Source: Terriglobales bacterium
GTDB lineage: Bacteria; Acidobacteriota; Terriglobia; Terriglobales; Acidobacteriaceae
Assembly (NCBI GenBank): GCA_035567895.1
Contig: DATMPC010000028.1
Span: 62,001-126,000 of the forward strand
DNA: 64,000 nt
Direction: 5' to 3'
The notes beneath the pieces were generated by a model. The model was given only the letters and a program-made list of their open reading frames with translations, searched no databases and had not been told where the DNA came from. This document shows positions 43,705-52,268 of the stretch, in pieces. The position numbers and the translations under genes were made by a program. Position 1 is the first letter of the stretch. Each line of letters starts with the position of its first letter.

Positions 43705-43946
43705 GCTTGGTTCTCTGCGCACCTTGGGACTACATAGGCTTGGTTTGTTTCTTTACTGTCATCCCGGAACTCTTTCCGGAACTCTTTACTGTCATCCCGA
43801 AACGAAGTGAGGGATCTGCTGTTTGCTGCAACGCCAAAACAGCAGATTCCTCGCGCCAAAAGCAGGCGTTTCGGAATGACAGTAAGTAGGGGACGGTTTC
43901 TTACTTCACCCGATCACCCGATGGCCCGATCACCCGATCACCCGAT
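43667..43946. repeat. Composite nested palindrome between birA and coaX
   Basis: The outer arms 43667-43705 and 43900-43946 consist of GATCGGGTGA / TCACCCGATC words ending in GAAGTAAG / CTTACTTC, the same family as 9022-9188. Nested inside is a TGTCAT...ATGACA element (43790-43881; ends TGTCATCCCGAAACG and CGTTTCGGAATGACA), preceded by a partial second left end at 43757. The inner unit also has GATCTGCTGTTT / AAACAGCAGATT stems. It reaches to 21 bases before the coaX ATG. Confidence 0.8.
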
Positions 43947-43966
43947 TCTTCTGATAGCGTATTCCC

Positions 43967-44815
43967 ATGCTCCTAGTCCTCGACGTCGGCAATACCAACA
44001 CGGTCCTGGGGCTCTATCGTCCGAGCCAGGAGCAAGCGGGTGTGCCTCCGCGCTTTGATCAGATGGTGGCGAACTGGCGCGTGGGAACGATCCGCACGAA
44101 TACCGCCGACGAATACGGCGTTCTCTTCCGCAACCTGTTTGCCATGCAGAAGATCGATGCGGCCGACGTGAAGGCCGTAGTCATTTCGTCGGTCGTGCCG
44201 CCGCTCGATTCCACGCTGCGCGAAGTGAGCGAGCGCTACTTCCAGACAAAGCCGCTGTTCATCGAGCCTGGTGTCAAGACCGGCATGCCGGTGCTGGTCG
44301 ATAATCCGGCAGAGGTCGGAGCCGATCGGATCGTGAACGGCGTAGCTGCCTTCGAGCGCTACGGCGGGCCGTGCATCGTCGTCGACTTCGGAACCGCTAC
44401 AACCTTTGACGTAATCTCCGAACGCGGCGAATATATGGGCGGCGTAATCGCTCCCGGAGTGGGAGTCTCGGCGGAAGCATTGTTCCAGCGCACCGCCCGG
44501 CTTCCCAAAGTGGATATCCGCAGGCCCGCTCGCGTAATAGGCACCAACACCGTCGCCCACATTCAGTCGGGATTGTTTTACGGCTACATCGGGCTGACCG
44601 ATGGCCTAATCGAACGCATCATCGAAGAGATCGGCGGCGGCAAACCTAAGATCGTTTCCACCGGCGGCCTGGCAACACTCATCGCTTCAGGCTCGCGCTA
44701 TATCGGAATCGTCGACGAAATGCTCACGCTCGACGGCATGCGCATCATCTACGAGCGCAACACCGGAGCAAGGCAGACGAAGAAGGCGCAGGGTGCCGAG
44801 AAGCGAGCCATGTGA
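43967..44815 (+). CDS. coaX: Type III pantothenate kinase CoaX
   Basis: First step of CoA synthesis, phosphorylating pantothenate with no sensitivity to CoA feedback. Of 282 residues, the ASKHA fold motifs are LLVLDVGNTNTVLGL (phosphate 1), VGADRIVNGVAAFERYG, VVDFGTATTFDVI and ISTGG-like VSTGGLATLIA. The C-terminus has a basic tail (RQTKKAQGAEKRAM). Pairing with birA is common, since the two genes are often neighbours. Confidence 0.96.
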   Translation: MLLVLDVGNTNTVLGLYRPSQEQAGVPPRFDQMVANWRVGTIRTNTADEYGVLFRNLFAMQKIDAADVKAVVISSVVPPLDSTLREVSERYFQTKPLFIEPGVKTGMPVLVDNPAEVGADRIVNGVAAFERYGGPCIVVDFGTATTFDVISERGEYMGGVIAPGVGVSAEALFQRTARLPKVDIRRPARVIGTNTVAHIQSGLFYGYIGLTDGLIERIIEEIGGGKPKIVSTGGLATLIASGSRYIGIVDEMLTLDGMRIIYERNTGARQTKKAQGAEKRAM

Positions 44816-44828
44816 GGCCTTCTTCCGT

Positions 44829-44915
44829 TGTCATTCCGAAGCGAAGCGAGGAATCCCTACCGCACCCATGCATTCTCGTGAAAGTAGGGATTCCTCGTTT
44901 CGCTTCGGAATGACA
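44829..44915. repeat. TGTCATTCCGAAGCGAAG inverted repeat downstream of coaX
   Basis: 87 bases with 32-base arms (44829-44860 and 44884-44915) that differ at a single position. The ends TGTCATTCC and GGAATGACA place it in the TGTCAT...ATGACA superfamily. It starts 13 bases after the coaX stop and could end its transcript. Confidence 0.85.
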
Positions 44916-44940
44916 ATCGGTAACGTGGTCAAATAGCTGC

Positions 44941-45636
44941 TTGCACAACTACTTCAACTACTTCACAGAAATCGAAGAACACTTCCAGCGCCGGCGAGGC
45001 ACCCTTCTGCTTCTTTCAACTCTCGACTGGGCCCTGATCGAAACCTGGAAGGAAGCGGGGATTCCGCTTGAAGCGGTGCTTCGCGGCATCGATACTGCAT
45101 TCGACCATTACGACCGCAAGCCCAGCAAGACTCGCAAGGTGAATAGTCTGGCCTTTTGCTCACAGGAGGTGCTCGCCGCTGCCGAGGAGATGAAAGAAGC
45201 TGCTGTCGGAAGTAAACGTGAGAAGGAAGGAGGCGACAGCGGGCTTTCTGCCGAAGAAGTATGCGGCTATCTGACAAAGAATGCGGCGCTGTTTCGTGTC
45301 GCCAAATTGGAAGGGATCGCCGGACAAGTGGCGCGCGAGGCCGCAGATTCTCTGCTGAACATCTCCGATGATCTAAAAACGAACGCCTCTCGGCGCCTGC
45401 ATCTGGAAGATGTTGAGCGCCGGTTAACTGTGTTGGAGGAAAAACTCCAGGCAGCGTTGCTCACATCGACTCCTGAAAAGGAACTGCTTGCCATTCGCAG
45501 CGACGCCGACCGGCAAATGGCCGCATATCGGGGAAAGATGAACGCCGCGCAGATCGATCAATTGCACAAGCAGTTCCTGCACAAGCGCTTGCTCGAGCGA
45601 TATTCGCTTCCTCGCCTCAGCCTGTTCTACATGTGA
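44941..45636 (+). CDS. Helical protein, unknown function
   Basis: 231 residues from TTG 44941. The first ~60 residues (FNYFTEIEEHFQRRRGTLLLLSTLDWALIETWKEAGIPLEAVLRGIDTAFDHYD) look like a compact helical domain; the rest is a long charged helical region (LHLEDVERRLTVLEEKLQAAL). No transmembrane segment or catalytic motif is seen. It overlaps the RNA methyltransferase start by four bases, so both are co-translated. The upstream coaX repeat may separate it from coaX. Confidence 0.75.
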   Translation: MHNYFNYFTEIEEHFQRRRGTLLLLSTLDWALIETWKEAGIPLEAVLRGIDTAFDHYDRKPSKTRKVNSLAFCSQEVLAAAEEMKEAAVGSKREKEGGDSGLSAEEVCGYLTKNAALFRVAKLEGIAGQVAREAADSLLNISDDLKTNASRRLHLEDVERRLTVLEEKLQAALLTSTPEKELLAIRSDADRQMAAYRGKMNAAQIDQLHKQFLHKRLLERYSLPRLSLFYM

Positions 45637-46940
45637 CGCGCGTGGAACTCACCATCGAAAAATTGATTTATGGCGGTGATGGCCTGGCCCGACTTGCGGA
45701 AGGCGAGTCGCGTGCGAAGGCGATCTTCGTCCCGTACGTGCTGCCAGGAGAGAAGGTTGAGGCGGAGATTGCAGAGGAGCGTCCCGGATTTGCGCGGGCG
45801 CAACTGAAGCAGATTCTGCAGCAGTCGCCGTTGCGCACGACTCCGCCCTGCCCTTACTTCGGCGAGTGTGGCGGCTGCCATTACCAGCACATCAACTACG
45901 AAGAACAACTTCGTCTGAAGTCAGAGATCCTGCGCGAAACTCTGCGCCGCACTGCGAAGCTGGAGTTGACGCTTGAGATTCAGACTCATCCGTCCCCACC
46001 GCTTCATTACCGCAATCGCACCAGATTTCATCTGCGCAGCCAACCGGGTTTTGCCATCGGGTACTTCCGGCCCGGCTCGCACCAGTTGCTGCCTGTACGC
46101 GAATGTCCGATCAGCTCAACGCTCATCAATCGCGCGTTGACAACAATTTGGACTCTCGGCAGCGAAGCACCGGCCGAGATCGCCGAAATCGAACTGTTCG
46201 CCAACGCGGAGGACGATGGCTTGATGGTCGAGCTCTACTTGCGTCCGGGCGGTGCCGATCGCAATGCCCTGCTTAAGTTTGCGGGCGCGTTTGCCGCGGC
46301 CTTGCCAGAGATTCACGGTGTCGTCAGTTTTGCACGAGCCGAGTCGCGTTCCCGCACGCCGGCGCCGCCCCGGCGCGATGTTCTCTACGGAGAGCCATCG
46401 ATGAAGTACGAGGCCGCAGGCGAAAGCTATCGGGTAAGCGCTGGAGCATTCTTCCAGACGAACCGATTTCTTGTAGAGCAGATGATTCAATTAGTAGTCG
46501 GCGAACGCCGGGCCAAGGTGGCTCTGGATCTCTATTCAGGCGTAGGACTTTTTGCTGTTCCGCTTGCTCGGCGCTTCGAGCGAGTAATCGCAGTCGAGTC
46601 ATCGCCGTCGTCGGTCGACGATTTACGCGCAAATGCACCCGCAAACGTGAGAGTCTCATCGCAGAGCGTTGAGGCGTATCTCACCAGTGTGGCCGGCACG
46701 CTAAAGCCAGACTTGATCGTCGTGGATCCTCCGAGAGCTGGCATGGGGCAAACGATCGCCACGCAGATCGGCAAGCTCAGTCCGCGCGAGATTGTGTATG
46801 TCTCCTGTGATCCTGCGACGCTGGCGCGTGACCTGAGGCAGCTCACTTCTGGTGGATGGCAAATCACGGAGATGCACCTGATCGATCTCTTTCCCCAGAC
46901 GTTTCACATTGAAAGCTGTACGGTATTGCGACGAGGTTAG
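45633..46940 (+). CDS. TrmA/RlmD-family RNA uridine-5-methyltransferase
   Basis: 435 residues from GTG. An N-terminal TRAM domain (about 1-55) is followed by the iron-sulfur site CPYFGECGGCHYQH (Cys71, 77, 80, with a fourth Cys later), the SAM motif LDLYSGVGLFAVPLA, DPPRAGM and the catalytic Cys in IVYVSCDPATLARDL. These mark an m5U methyltransferase acting on 23S rRNA or tRNA. RlmD, RlmC and TrmA types cannot be told apart confidently. Confidence 0.92.
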   Translation: MTRVELTIEKLIYGGDGLARLAEGESRAKAIFVPYVLPGEKVEAEIAEERPGFARAQLKQILQQSPLRTTPPCPYFGECGGCHYQHINYEEQLRLKSEILRETLRRTAKLELTLEIQTHPSPPLHYRNRTRFHLRSQPGFAIGYFRPGSHQLLPVRECPISSTLINRALTTIWTLGSEAPAEIAEIELFANAEDDGLMVELYLRPGGADRNALLKFAGAFAAALPEIHGVVSFARAESRSRTPAPPRRDVLYGEPSMKYEAAGESYRVSAGAFFQTNRFLVEQMIQLVVGERRAKVALDLYSGVGLFAVPLARRFERVIAVESSPSSVDDLRANAPANVRVSSQSVEAYLTSVAGTLKPDLIVVDPPRAGMGQTIATQIGKLSPREIVYVSCDPATLARDLRQLTSGGWQITEMHLIDLFPQTFHIESCTVLRRG

Positions 46941-46993
46941 TTGGGGAACCGATGTGGATAGGGCATCAGACCCGAAAGGGGTCGAAAGAAGCA

Positions 46994-47174
46994 GAGCCCA
47001 GTGGCGTAAGCCCTGGGAAGACGCCGACAAGGAGATGTGAGCCCTGAAAGGGCAACATTCATTCGCGGAGCTGTGGCAATCAGAATCTAGCACCAACATG
47101 AATCACCATTCCTCCGGGACTCAAAATTCAAAGAAATATTGTTGGACGCTAACCCTGGGCTTACGCCACAGGTT
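46994..47174. repeat. GTGGCGTAAGCCCTGGG inverted repeat cluster
   Basis: Arms 46994-47016 and 47151-47174 pair over about 20 bases (CAGTGGCGTAAGCCCTGGG and its complement). Between and beside them are small hairpins GCCCTGAAAGGGC (47041-47053) and GGCCCTTCGGGCC (47187-47199). It fills the convergent gap between the methyltransferase and the following minus-strand gene. Confidence 0.65.
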
Positions 47175-47220
47175 TCCTCCTATTCCGGCCCTTCGGGCCT
47201 GGTGCTCGTAAAAAGCACAC

Positions 47221-48192
47221 TCAATCCCCAAAGACCCGAATCAGGAGATTCCGTGCAAGCAGCTCATTCAGCTTGTCCGTCCCAAAACGCGACTTCATCT
47301 CTGCCGCAGGAAACTCACAATGCTCAACTCCATTGCCAACTAAGCGGTAAACGTACGCGACCTTCGCGTTCACCTCAGACTGCTTCACATCGCGCACGTA
47401 CCCTACGGGCGAAAATTCCGCGATAAAAGCGAAAGACGCTGTCTTCTCCTCCGAAACGGCTTGCGTCACTGTGCTCTCAAACTGATCGGGAAGCACGGAG
47501 CAGTTCTGACCCTCACAACGCTCAAATGCCACGAGGTGGTTGAGTTGATTGATAAACTCCTCGCGCTCCCTGTCCGACGGTAAAGGATAAACAGGAATAT
47601 CGGATTCCTTCGAAGGGTCATACAGCGACAGAACCAACGGGTGAGTGGGGGCAAACTCCGTCGTGTTGTGCTCATACACAACCCTACCGCTCACGCTGGT
47701 GACAAACCGCCCGTAGCGCGTGTCCTTGAGCTTGAGTTCGCTGTCCAGCCCCTGCATGCATTCCAAGTGGGGATTGATATGGGTCCCAACAAGAATGAAT
47801 AGACCAACGCGATGCACGGAAACCGCCGAGCCCATGCAAGGAGTCTGAAACATGCCCGCTTGACCATCTTTGAAGAGTTCGTTCTGGAACCAACGCTTGG
47901 GGCCCCTTGCGAACCGGGCAACATGCAACGGAGCTTTGAGGAGATCGGAGCCTTCAACGCGCTCGTAGTAGGCGATGACGAACTCCATCGAGCTGTTCAG
48001 CACAGCATAGCTTGTGATTGCAGTGCGCAGATCGAGTAGCGAGTTCCTCGCCATCCGCTCGGGAATGCACGCGGCAGTGAACACATCGGCCAGAGTAGCG
48101 GACTGATCGAGAACCAGGTTCGCGCACTCAGTGTCCTTCTGCGCAAAGGCTGCGTTTGCCAGTAGTACCAGGATTGCAAAGGCCATGCGCAT
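47221..48192 (-). CDS. Secreted protein, unknown
   Basis: About 323 residues from ATG 48192 (48204 is also in frame). The signal peptide is MRMAFAILVLLANAAFAQ. The mature protein has several Cys (TECANLV, TAACIP, TPCMGSAV, LECMQG, ERCEGQNC), consistent with disulfides in the periplasm, and no domain I recognise. Upstream is comEC in the opposite direction; the two starts are about 80 bases apart. Confidence 0.7.
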   Translation of the reverse strand: MRMAFAILVLLANAAFAQKDTECANLVLDQSATLADVFTAACIPERMARNSLLDLRTAITSYAVLNSSMEFVIAYYERVEGSDLLKAPLHVARFARGPKRWFQNELFKDGQAGMFQTPCMGSAVSVHRVGLFILVGTHINPHLECMQGLDSELKLKDTRYGRFVTSVSGRVVYEHNTTEFAPTHPLVLSLYDPSKESDIPVYPLPSDREREEFINQLNHLVAFERCEGQNCSVLPDQFESTVTQAVSEEKTASFAFIAEFSPVGYVRDVKQSEVNAKVAYVYRLVGNGVEHCEFPAAEMKSRFGTDKLNELLARNLLIRVFGD

Positions 48193-48271
48193 ATACGCTC
48201 GCAAGCATACTCCGGAAATTTGACGTTTGTATGACTAGCAAACGCAGCAATTGGAGTAAACTCTCCCCTCC

Positions 48272-51070
48272 GTGGCCGCTGCTCCGTCGATTGCTCCCGC
48301 GCCGCCCGCACCCGCTCCTGCGCCAACCGCCGCTTCGGCGCTCGTCTCTTCGCGCTATCCAATGCTGTGGGCAGCTACGGCGTTCGCTGCTGGACTGCTG
48401 TGGGCTGGCTTCGCTACTGGTCCGACGTACTGGATTCCGCCAAACTGGCCGATTTTTGCAGCAATTCTGCTGCTCACACTGTCTGCTGTCTCGGCTAAAC
48501 CTCGCCCACGAGCCGCATCGCCGATTGCTTTGATCGCAATTGCGATGCTCGGAATTGCGGAGGGCGGTCTCGGCAAGCCGTTGCAGACTGCTCTGTTGCC
48601 ACCAGAACTTGACAACGCGCAAGTTGAGGTCACAGGATTCGTGACTCGCGCTGCACTTCCGGTACTCGAGACCGACGCCTCCAGTTTCGATTCGGAACAG
48701 GCTCCAACGGAAAGCTACCAGCAGATTGATCTGCAAGCTGAGACGATTGGCAAACTCGACCAGGAAACAGGCACGCCGAGCACTCTCACCTCTAGGTTAG
48801 GAATCAGGATCGGTATCTATGGATCGGCAGAAACCGCCGCAATATTTGCTGGACACGCAGCGCGCGAGTTTCATTATGGCGAGCGACTTCGGATTCGCGG
48901 ACGAATACGGACGCCACAAATCTATGGCGACCCAGGCGGGTTCGACCGGCGGGCCTATCTGCTGAACAACGGAATCGTCGCTACATTCAGCGCGAAGTCG
49001 GCGGATGTGGAAGTACTGCCGGGGCGTGGTGGAACGCGATGGGGAGCTCTTCGTGCGGCTGCGCGGCGCAGCCTCCTGCAGCAGATGCTTGGGTTGAGAA
49101 CTCCGGACGGGCAAGGCTGGCGCGTGTTCTCGATCAGCTCACCCGACGTAGCGCTGCTGGCGGCGATGATCCTGGGCGAACGCTCGTTGCTTGAGCAGAA
49201 TGTGAAGCTTGATTTTCAGCGCACAGGTTCCTATCACCTGCTGGTTGTCTCCGGAATGGGAATAGCAATCTTTGCTTTTTCTGTCTTCTGGCTCGCGCGG
49301 CTGCAGCGACTTTCCGATACGGCGGCAACGATTGCGAGCGTCGTCTTTGTCGGCTTGTACGCTTCAGTGACTGACTTAGGCGCTCCGGTCCAGCGGGCGG
49401 CGTTTACGTGCGTGGTTTACATGCTGGCGCGGCTGCTGTATCGCGAGCGAAATTCGCTCAATGCCCTGGGAGTTGCCGCACTTGTGGCGCTGGTGATCGA
49501 TCCTAAGGCGCTGTTCGATGCGGGATTTCAGATGACCTTCCTGGCAGTCCTAACGATCGCGGGAATCGCCGTTCCCATTATGGACCGTACAACAGCCTTC
49601 TATCGAAAGACTTTGCGCCACCTGGACTCCACAAGCTACGACCTGCATCTGCTCCCGAAACAGGCGCAGTTTCGCGTAGAGCTGCGCATGATCCTCGCTC
49701 GAATGGAACTCTTGCTGCCACGACGGGTAGCGCGATTCCTTGCGCTTGGCGGACTAAAACTCGCGGTGAGAACGGCTGATCTGATACTGATCTCTGCCCT
49801 GATGCAGGCCGTTCTCGCCCTGCCGATGGCTGTTTATTTTCATCGCGCCACTACTCTGGCGTTGCCGGCGAACCTCGCGGCCGTTCCCGTAATGAGCTTC
49901 CTGCTTCCAGTGGCGATTGGAACCACGCTGCTTAGCTACGCTGGAGCGTGGCTAGTGTTCATACCGCGCTGCGTGACAGCACTTCTACTGCATTTAATGA
50001 GCGCGGGAGTCGCTACATTTGCCCGTTTTCGTGGCGCAGATTTGCGCGTACCGGATCCTGCAGCTTGGGTTATCGCGCTTGCCTTGGCAGCAATCGCTGC
50101 GTGTTTGTTCAGCGCGAAGCGAAGATTTCACTGCATCTTAGGTGCAATTCTCTTGTTAGTGATCGCGGATGTCGCGCTGGTAATCGTCCGGCGTCCTGAC
50201 ACGGTTGCCGGAAAACTGGAGATTACCGTCATCGATGTGGCTCAGGGCGATTCTATTTTGGTAGTTACCCCGGCCGGCAAGACGCTGCTGATCGATGCCG
50301 GTGGCGCACTAGGAACCAGTAGGTCGGGTTTCGACGTTGGCGAAGAAGTGGTATCGAACTATCTTTGGGCGCGCGGATTGTCGCATCTCGACTCCGTAGC
50401 GCTCACCCATGCGCACGGAGACCATGTTGGAGGGCTGCCAACGGTCCTCAAAAACTTTCATCCAGCGGAGTTATGGGTTGCTCCAAGCCCTCCGGCGCGG
50501 GCTTATAGCGACCTTATCGCCCACGCTAAGGAGCTGCGCATCGCAGTCTTACAGCGCGTAGCGGGCGACAAATTCGACTTCGGAGGCGCACATTTCGAAG
50601 TTCTTGCGCCATCTTCAGACGCTTATCTGGCGCCAAAGCGCATCAACGACGCGTCTATGGTGCTTAAAATCACGTTCGGAAACGCCTCAGCGCTGCTGGA
50701 AGGCGACGCGGAGAGGCGCGAAGAGAACCTTATTTCGCCTCAAATTGGCGCTATAAACGTGCTTAAAGTGGCCCATCATGGCAGCTCTTCGTCCTCAATT
50801 CCCGCTCTAATTGACGCTATTCGGCCTCAATTTGCGCTTATTTCCGTGGGAAAGTTCAACCGCTATGGTCATCCGCGCGCGGAAGTTTTGACCAGGCTGG
50901 CAGACTCCGGTGCGTGTACTTTTCGCACCGACTACGAAGGAGCGGTGAGCTTATATCTCGACGCCAGCGGAGTGACGTCGGCGCGATGGGGAAGCCGCCG
51001 GCTCGCTATGGAGTTTCCGCCTCGCTGGATTCCTCCTCAGCAGACTGGTCATTGCGCTGCGATTCAATGA
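48272..51070 (+). CDS. comEC: ComEC/Rec2-type DNA uptake channel
   Basis: 932 residues from GTG. Domain order matches ComEC: N-terminal membrane segments with an OB-like DUF4131 region (about 60-260), the Competence membrane core (about 290-590; LLEQNVKLDFQRTGSYHLLVVSGMG, APVQRAAFTCVVYMLARLLYRERN) and a C-terminal metallo-beta-lactamase domain (from about 650; VIDVAQGDSILVVTP, THAHGDHVGGLP near 710, VLKVAHHGSSSSS). It should move single-stranded DNA inward during natural transformation. No other competence gene is in the window. The 3' end overlaps the convergent DUF2007 gene. Confidence 0.94.
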   Translation: MAAAPSIAPAPPAPAPAPTAASALVSSRYPMLWAATAFAAGLLWAGFATGPTYWIPPNWPIFAAILLLTLSAVSAKPRPRAASPIALIAIAMLGIAEGGLGKPLQTALLPPELDNAQVEVTGFVTRAALPVLETDASSFDSEQAPTESYQQIDLQAETIGKLDQETGTPSTLTSRLGIRIGIYGSAETAAIFAGHAAREFHYGERLRIRGRIRTPQIYGDPGGFDRRAYLLNNGIVATFSAKSADVEVLPGRGGTRWGALRAAARRSLLQQMLGLRTPDGQGWRVFSISSPDVALLAAMILGERSLLEQNVKLDFQRTGSYHLLVVSGMGIAIFAFSVFWLARLQRLSDTAATIASVVFVGLYASVTDLGAPVQRAAFTCVVYMLARLLYRERNSLNALGVAALVALVIDPKALFDAGFQMTFLAVLTIAGIAVPIMDRTTAFYRKTLRHLDSTSYDLHLLPKQAQFRVELRMILARMELLLPRRVARFLALGGLKLAVRTADLILISALMQAVLALPMAVYFHRATTLALPANLAAVPVMSFLLPVAIGTTLLSYAGAWLVFIPRCVTALLLHLMSAGVATFARFRGADLRVPDPAAWVIALALAAIAACLFSAKRRFHCILGAILLLVIADVALVIVRRPDTVAGKLEITVIDVAQGDSILVVTPAGKTLLIDAGGALGTSRSGFDVGEEVVSNYLWARGLSHLDSVALTHAHGDHVGGLPTVLKNFHPAELWVAPSPPARAYSDLIAHAKELRIAVLQRVAGDKFDFGGAHFEVLAPSSDAYLAPKRINDASMVLKITFGNASALLEGDAERREENLISPQIGAINVLKVAHHGSSSSSIPALIDAIRPQFALISVGKFNRYGHPRAEVLTRLADSGACTFRTDYEGAVSLYLDASGVTSARWGSRRLAMEFPPRWIPPQQTGHCAAIQ

Positions 51071-51299
51071 TCTCTCGCGCTTCGTCGGCGTCCGACGGAC
51101 GAACGCGTAGCATGACTCCGCCAACGCCAGGAAGAACGTCCTGCGGAGCGTCGCGATTCGTCAACAGGCTTTCGATTCCGTTTGATTCGAGCAATCCCTG
51201 AACTACCAATGCTTCGGCTTCGTCGCTGGTGTCGAGCACCGTTACCAATTCTTTTTCTTCATGGATCGGCGTTGGTTCAAAGCTCGGATTGGTAGCCAT
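51006..51299 (-). CDS. DUF2007 family protein
   Basis: 97 residues from ATG 51299, which lies four bases after GGAGG (ATG 51302 is also possible). The ferredoxin-like DUF2007 pattern is clear: ELVTVLDTSDEAEALVVQGLLESNGIESLLTNRDAP ... VMLRVRPSDADEAREIIES, with an acidic tail. These proteins are proposed signal-transducing modules of unknown ligand. Its last 65 bases overlap the end of comEC on the opposite strand. Confidence 0.88.
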   Translation of the reverse strand: MATNPSFEPTPIHEEKELVTVLDTSDEAEALVVQGLLESNGIESLLTNRDAPQDVLPGVGGVMLRVRPSDADEAREIIESQRNDQSAEEESSEAETP

Positions 51300-51302
51300 C
51301 AT

Positions 51303-51637
51303 TCCTCCACTTTTGCGCAACAAAGCGCGAGTTCACGCATTACTCGACGCCACAGTGCAGCGACTTGGATGCACTGAAGTACCCAACAGTGTACTGCGTC
51401 ACGTTGAGTCTCGGCGAAACCGATGTATTATGCGGCAATGCGTCCAGCTCAAGGGCAATTCGGCTGGTTTGGAATTTCTGCGCAACGCATCCCTATCGTC
51501 AGTCCATCCAATTCATTAATGCTCCTGCAAGGAGAGTTGGGCCAAGTAGACTCCGTGGATTCGGGGCCTTCGGCGAGCACAGATTGTGCCGTTGAGGTGA
51601 GGGAACTTGCCCGTGCAGGTTTCAGGAGATACTGCGG
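51303..51637. other. Intergenic region, nothing recognised
   Basis: 335 bases between divergent genes. Short frames on both strands are not protein-like. No clear promoter or structured RNA was seen. A GAGATACTGCGG stretch precedes the next start without a strong Shine-Dalgarno. Confidence 0.4.
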
Positions 51638-51919
51638 ATGAGTCAAACGGGCCAGAATAAGGAACCACAGAAACGCAGCCAGGTTGAAATAGAACAGGAA
51701 GAAGAGAACCGCAAGATTCGCCGGCTGCAATTGATGATGAACATGGTGATGTCAGTCCTCGCTCAGGATGAAGACCTCACACTGGAGCAGGCGTCGGAGA
51801 TGATCGCCAACGCCAAGACGGCGGCTCTCGCGATGTTCCCCGACAAGGAACTTGCCTACGATCTGATCTACCGTCCCCGTTTTCAGCGGTTGTTGAACGA
51901 GAGATTCAGACTGCAATAG
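51638..51919 (+). CDS. Small charged protein, unknown
   Basis: 93 residues, helical, beginning with a Glu/Gln/Lys-rich stretch (EPQKRSQVEIEQEEENRKIRRLQLMMNMVMSVLAQDED), followed by LTLEQASEMIANAKTAALAMFPDKELAYDLIYRPRFQRLLNERF. The even composition and clear amphipathic helices support a real gene. Function unknown; a regulatory or adaptor role is possible but not shown. Confidence 0.65.
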   Translation: MSQTGQNKEPQKRSQVEIEQEEENRKIRRLQLMMNMVMSVLAQDEDLTLEQASEMIANAKTAALAMFPDKELAYDLIYRPRFQRLLNERFRLQ

Positions 51920-52268
51920 TGCTCTGAAGAATGTTGTTTCGGTTCGGCCACGGCTGGTGCTGGTCGGGGGCCGGCACCACGTAATCCAGGCCTGCATAGA
52001 TGTGTACTCTAGAGTTATCAAGCCAACGTCGCTGATGTCTTGTTTTTTCTACGGGACAAATGCTCGAAAAACAGGCTTTTGTCCCAACCGCTACATTCCA
52101 TCTAATTCGCTGATTACAAACTGCTTATTTTAACTGATCGAGTTTGTCCCACTGTCCCAAACCCTATACCCGCGGGACAGTGGGACAGAGGCTCAAAACA
52201 TTGTCAGAATCTTAAACATCAAGAGCTGGCTCAAGACACATTAAGGCCAGGCGGGAAATGCCCGAGAA
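51920..52268. other. Convergent gap with GGGACA palindrome
   Basis: 350 bases without a gene. A perfect 13-base inverted repeat GTCCCACTGTCCC / GGGACAGTGGGAC occupies 52146-52158 and 52174-52186. A looser pair GGGACA / TGTCCC lies at 52051-52084. These hairpins may end both convergent transcripts. The remainder is AT-richer and featureless. Confidence 0.6.

Noticed and set aside
43667-43705. GATCGGGTGA tandem words as a CRISPR-like array
   Set aside because: The words are adjacent with no unique spacers, and their complement follows as a palindromic arm; no cas gene is present.
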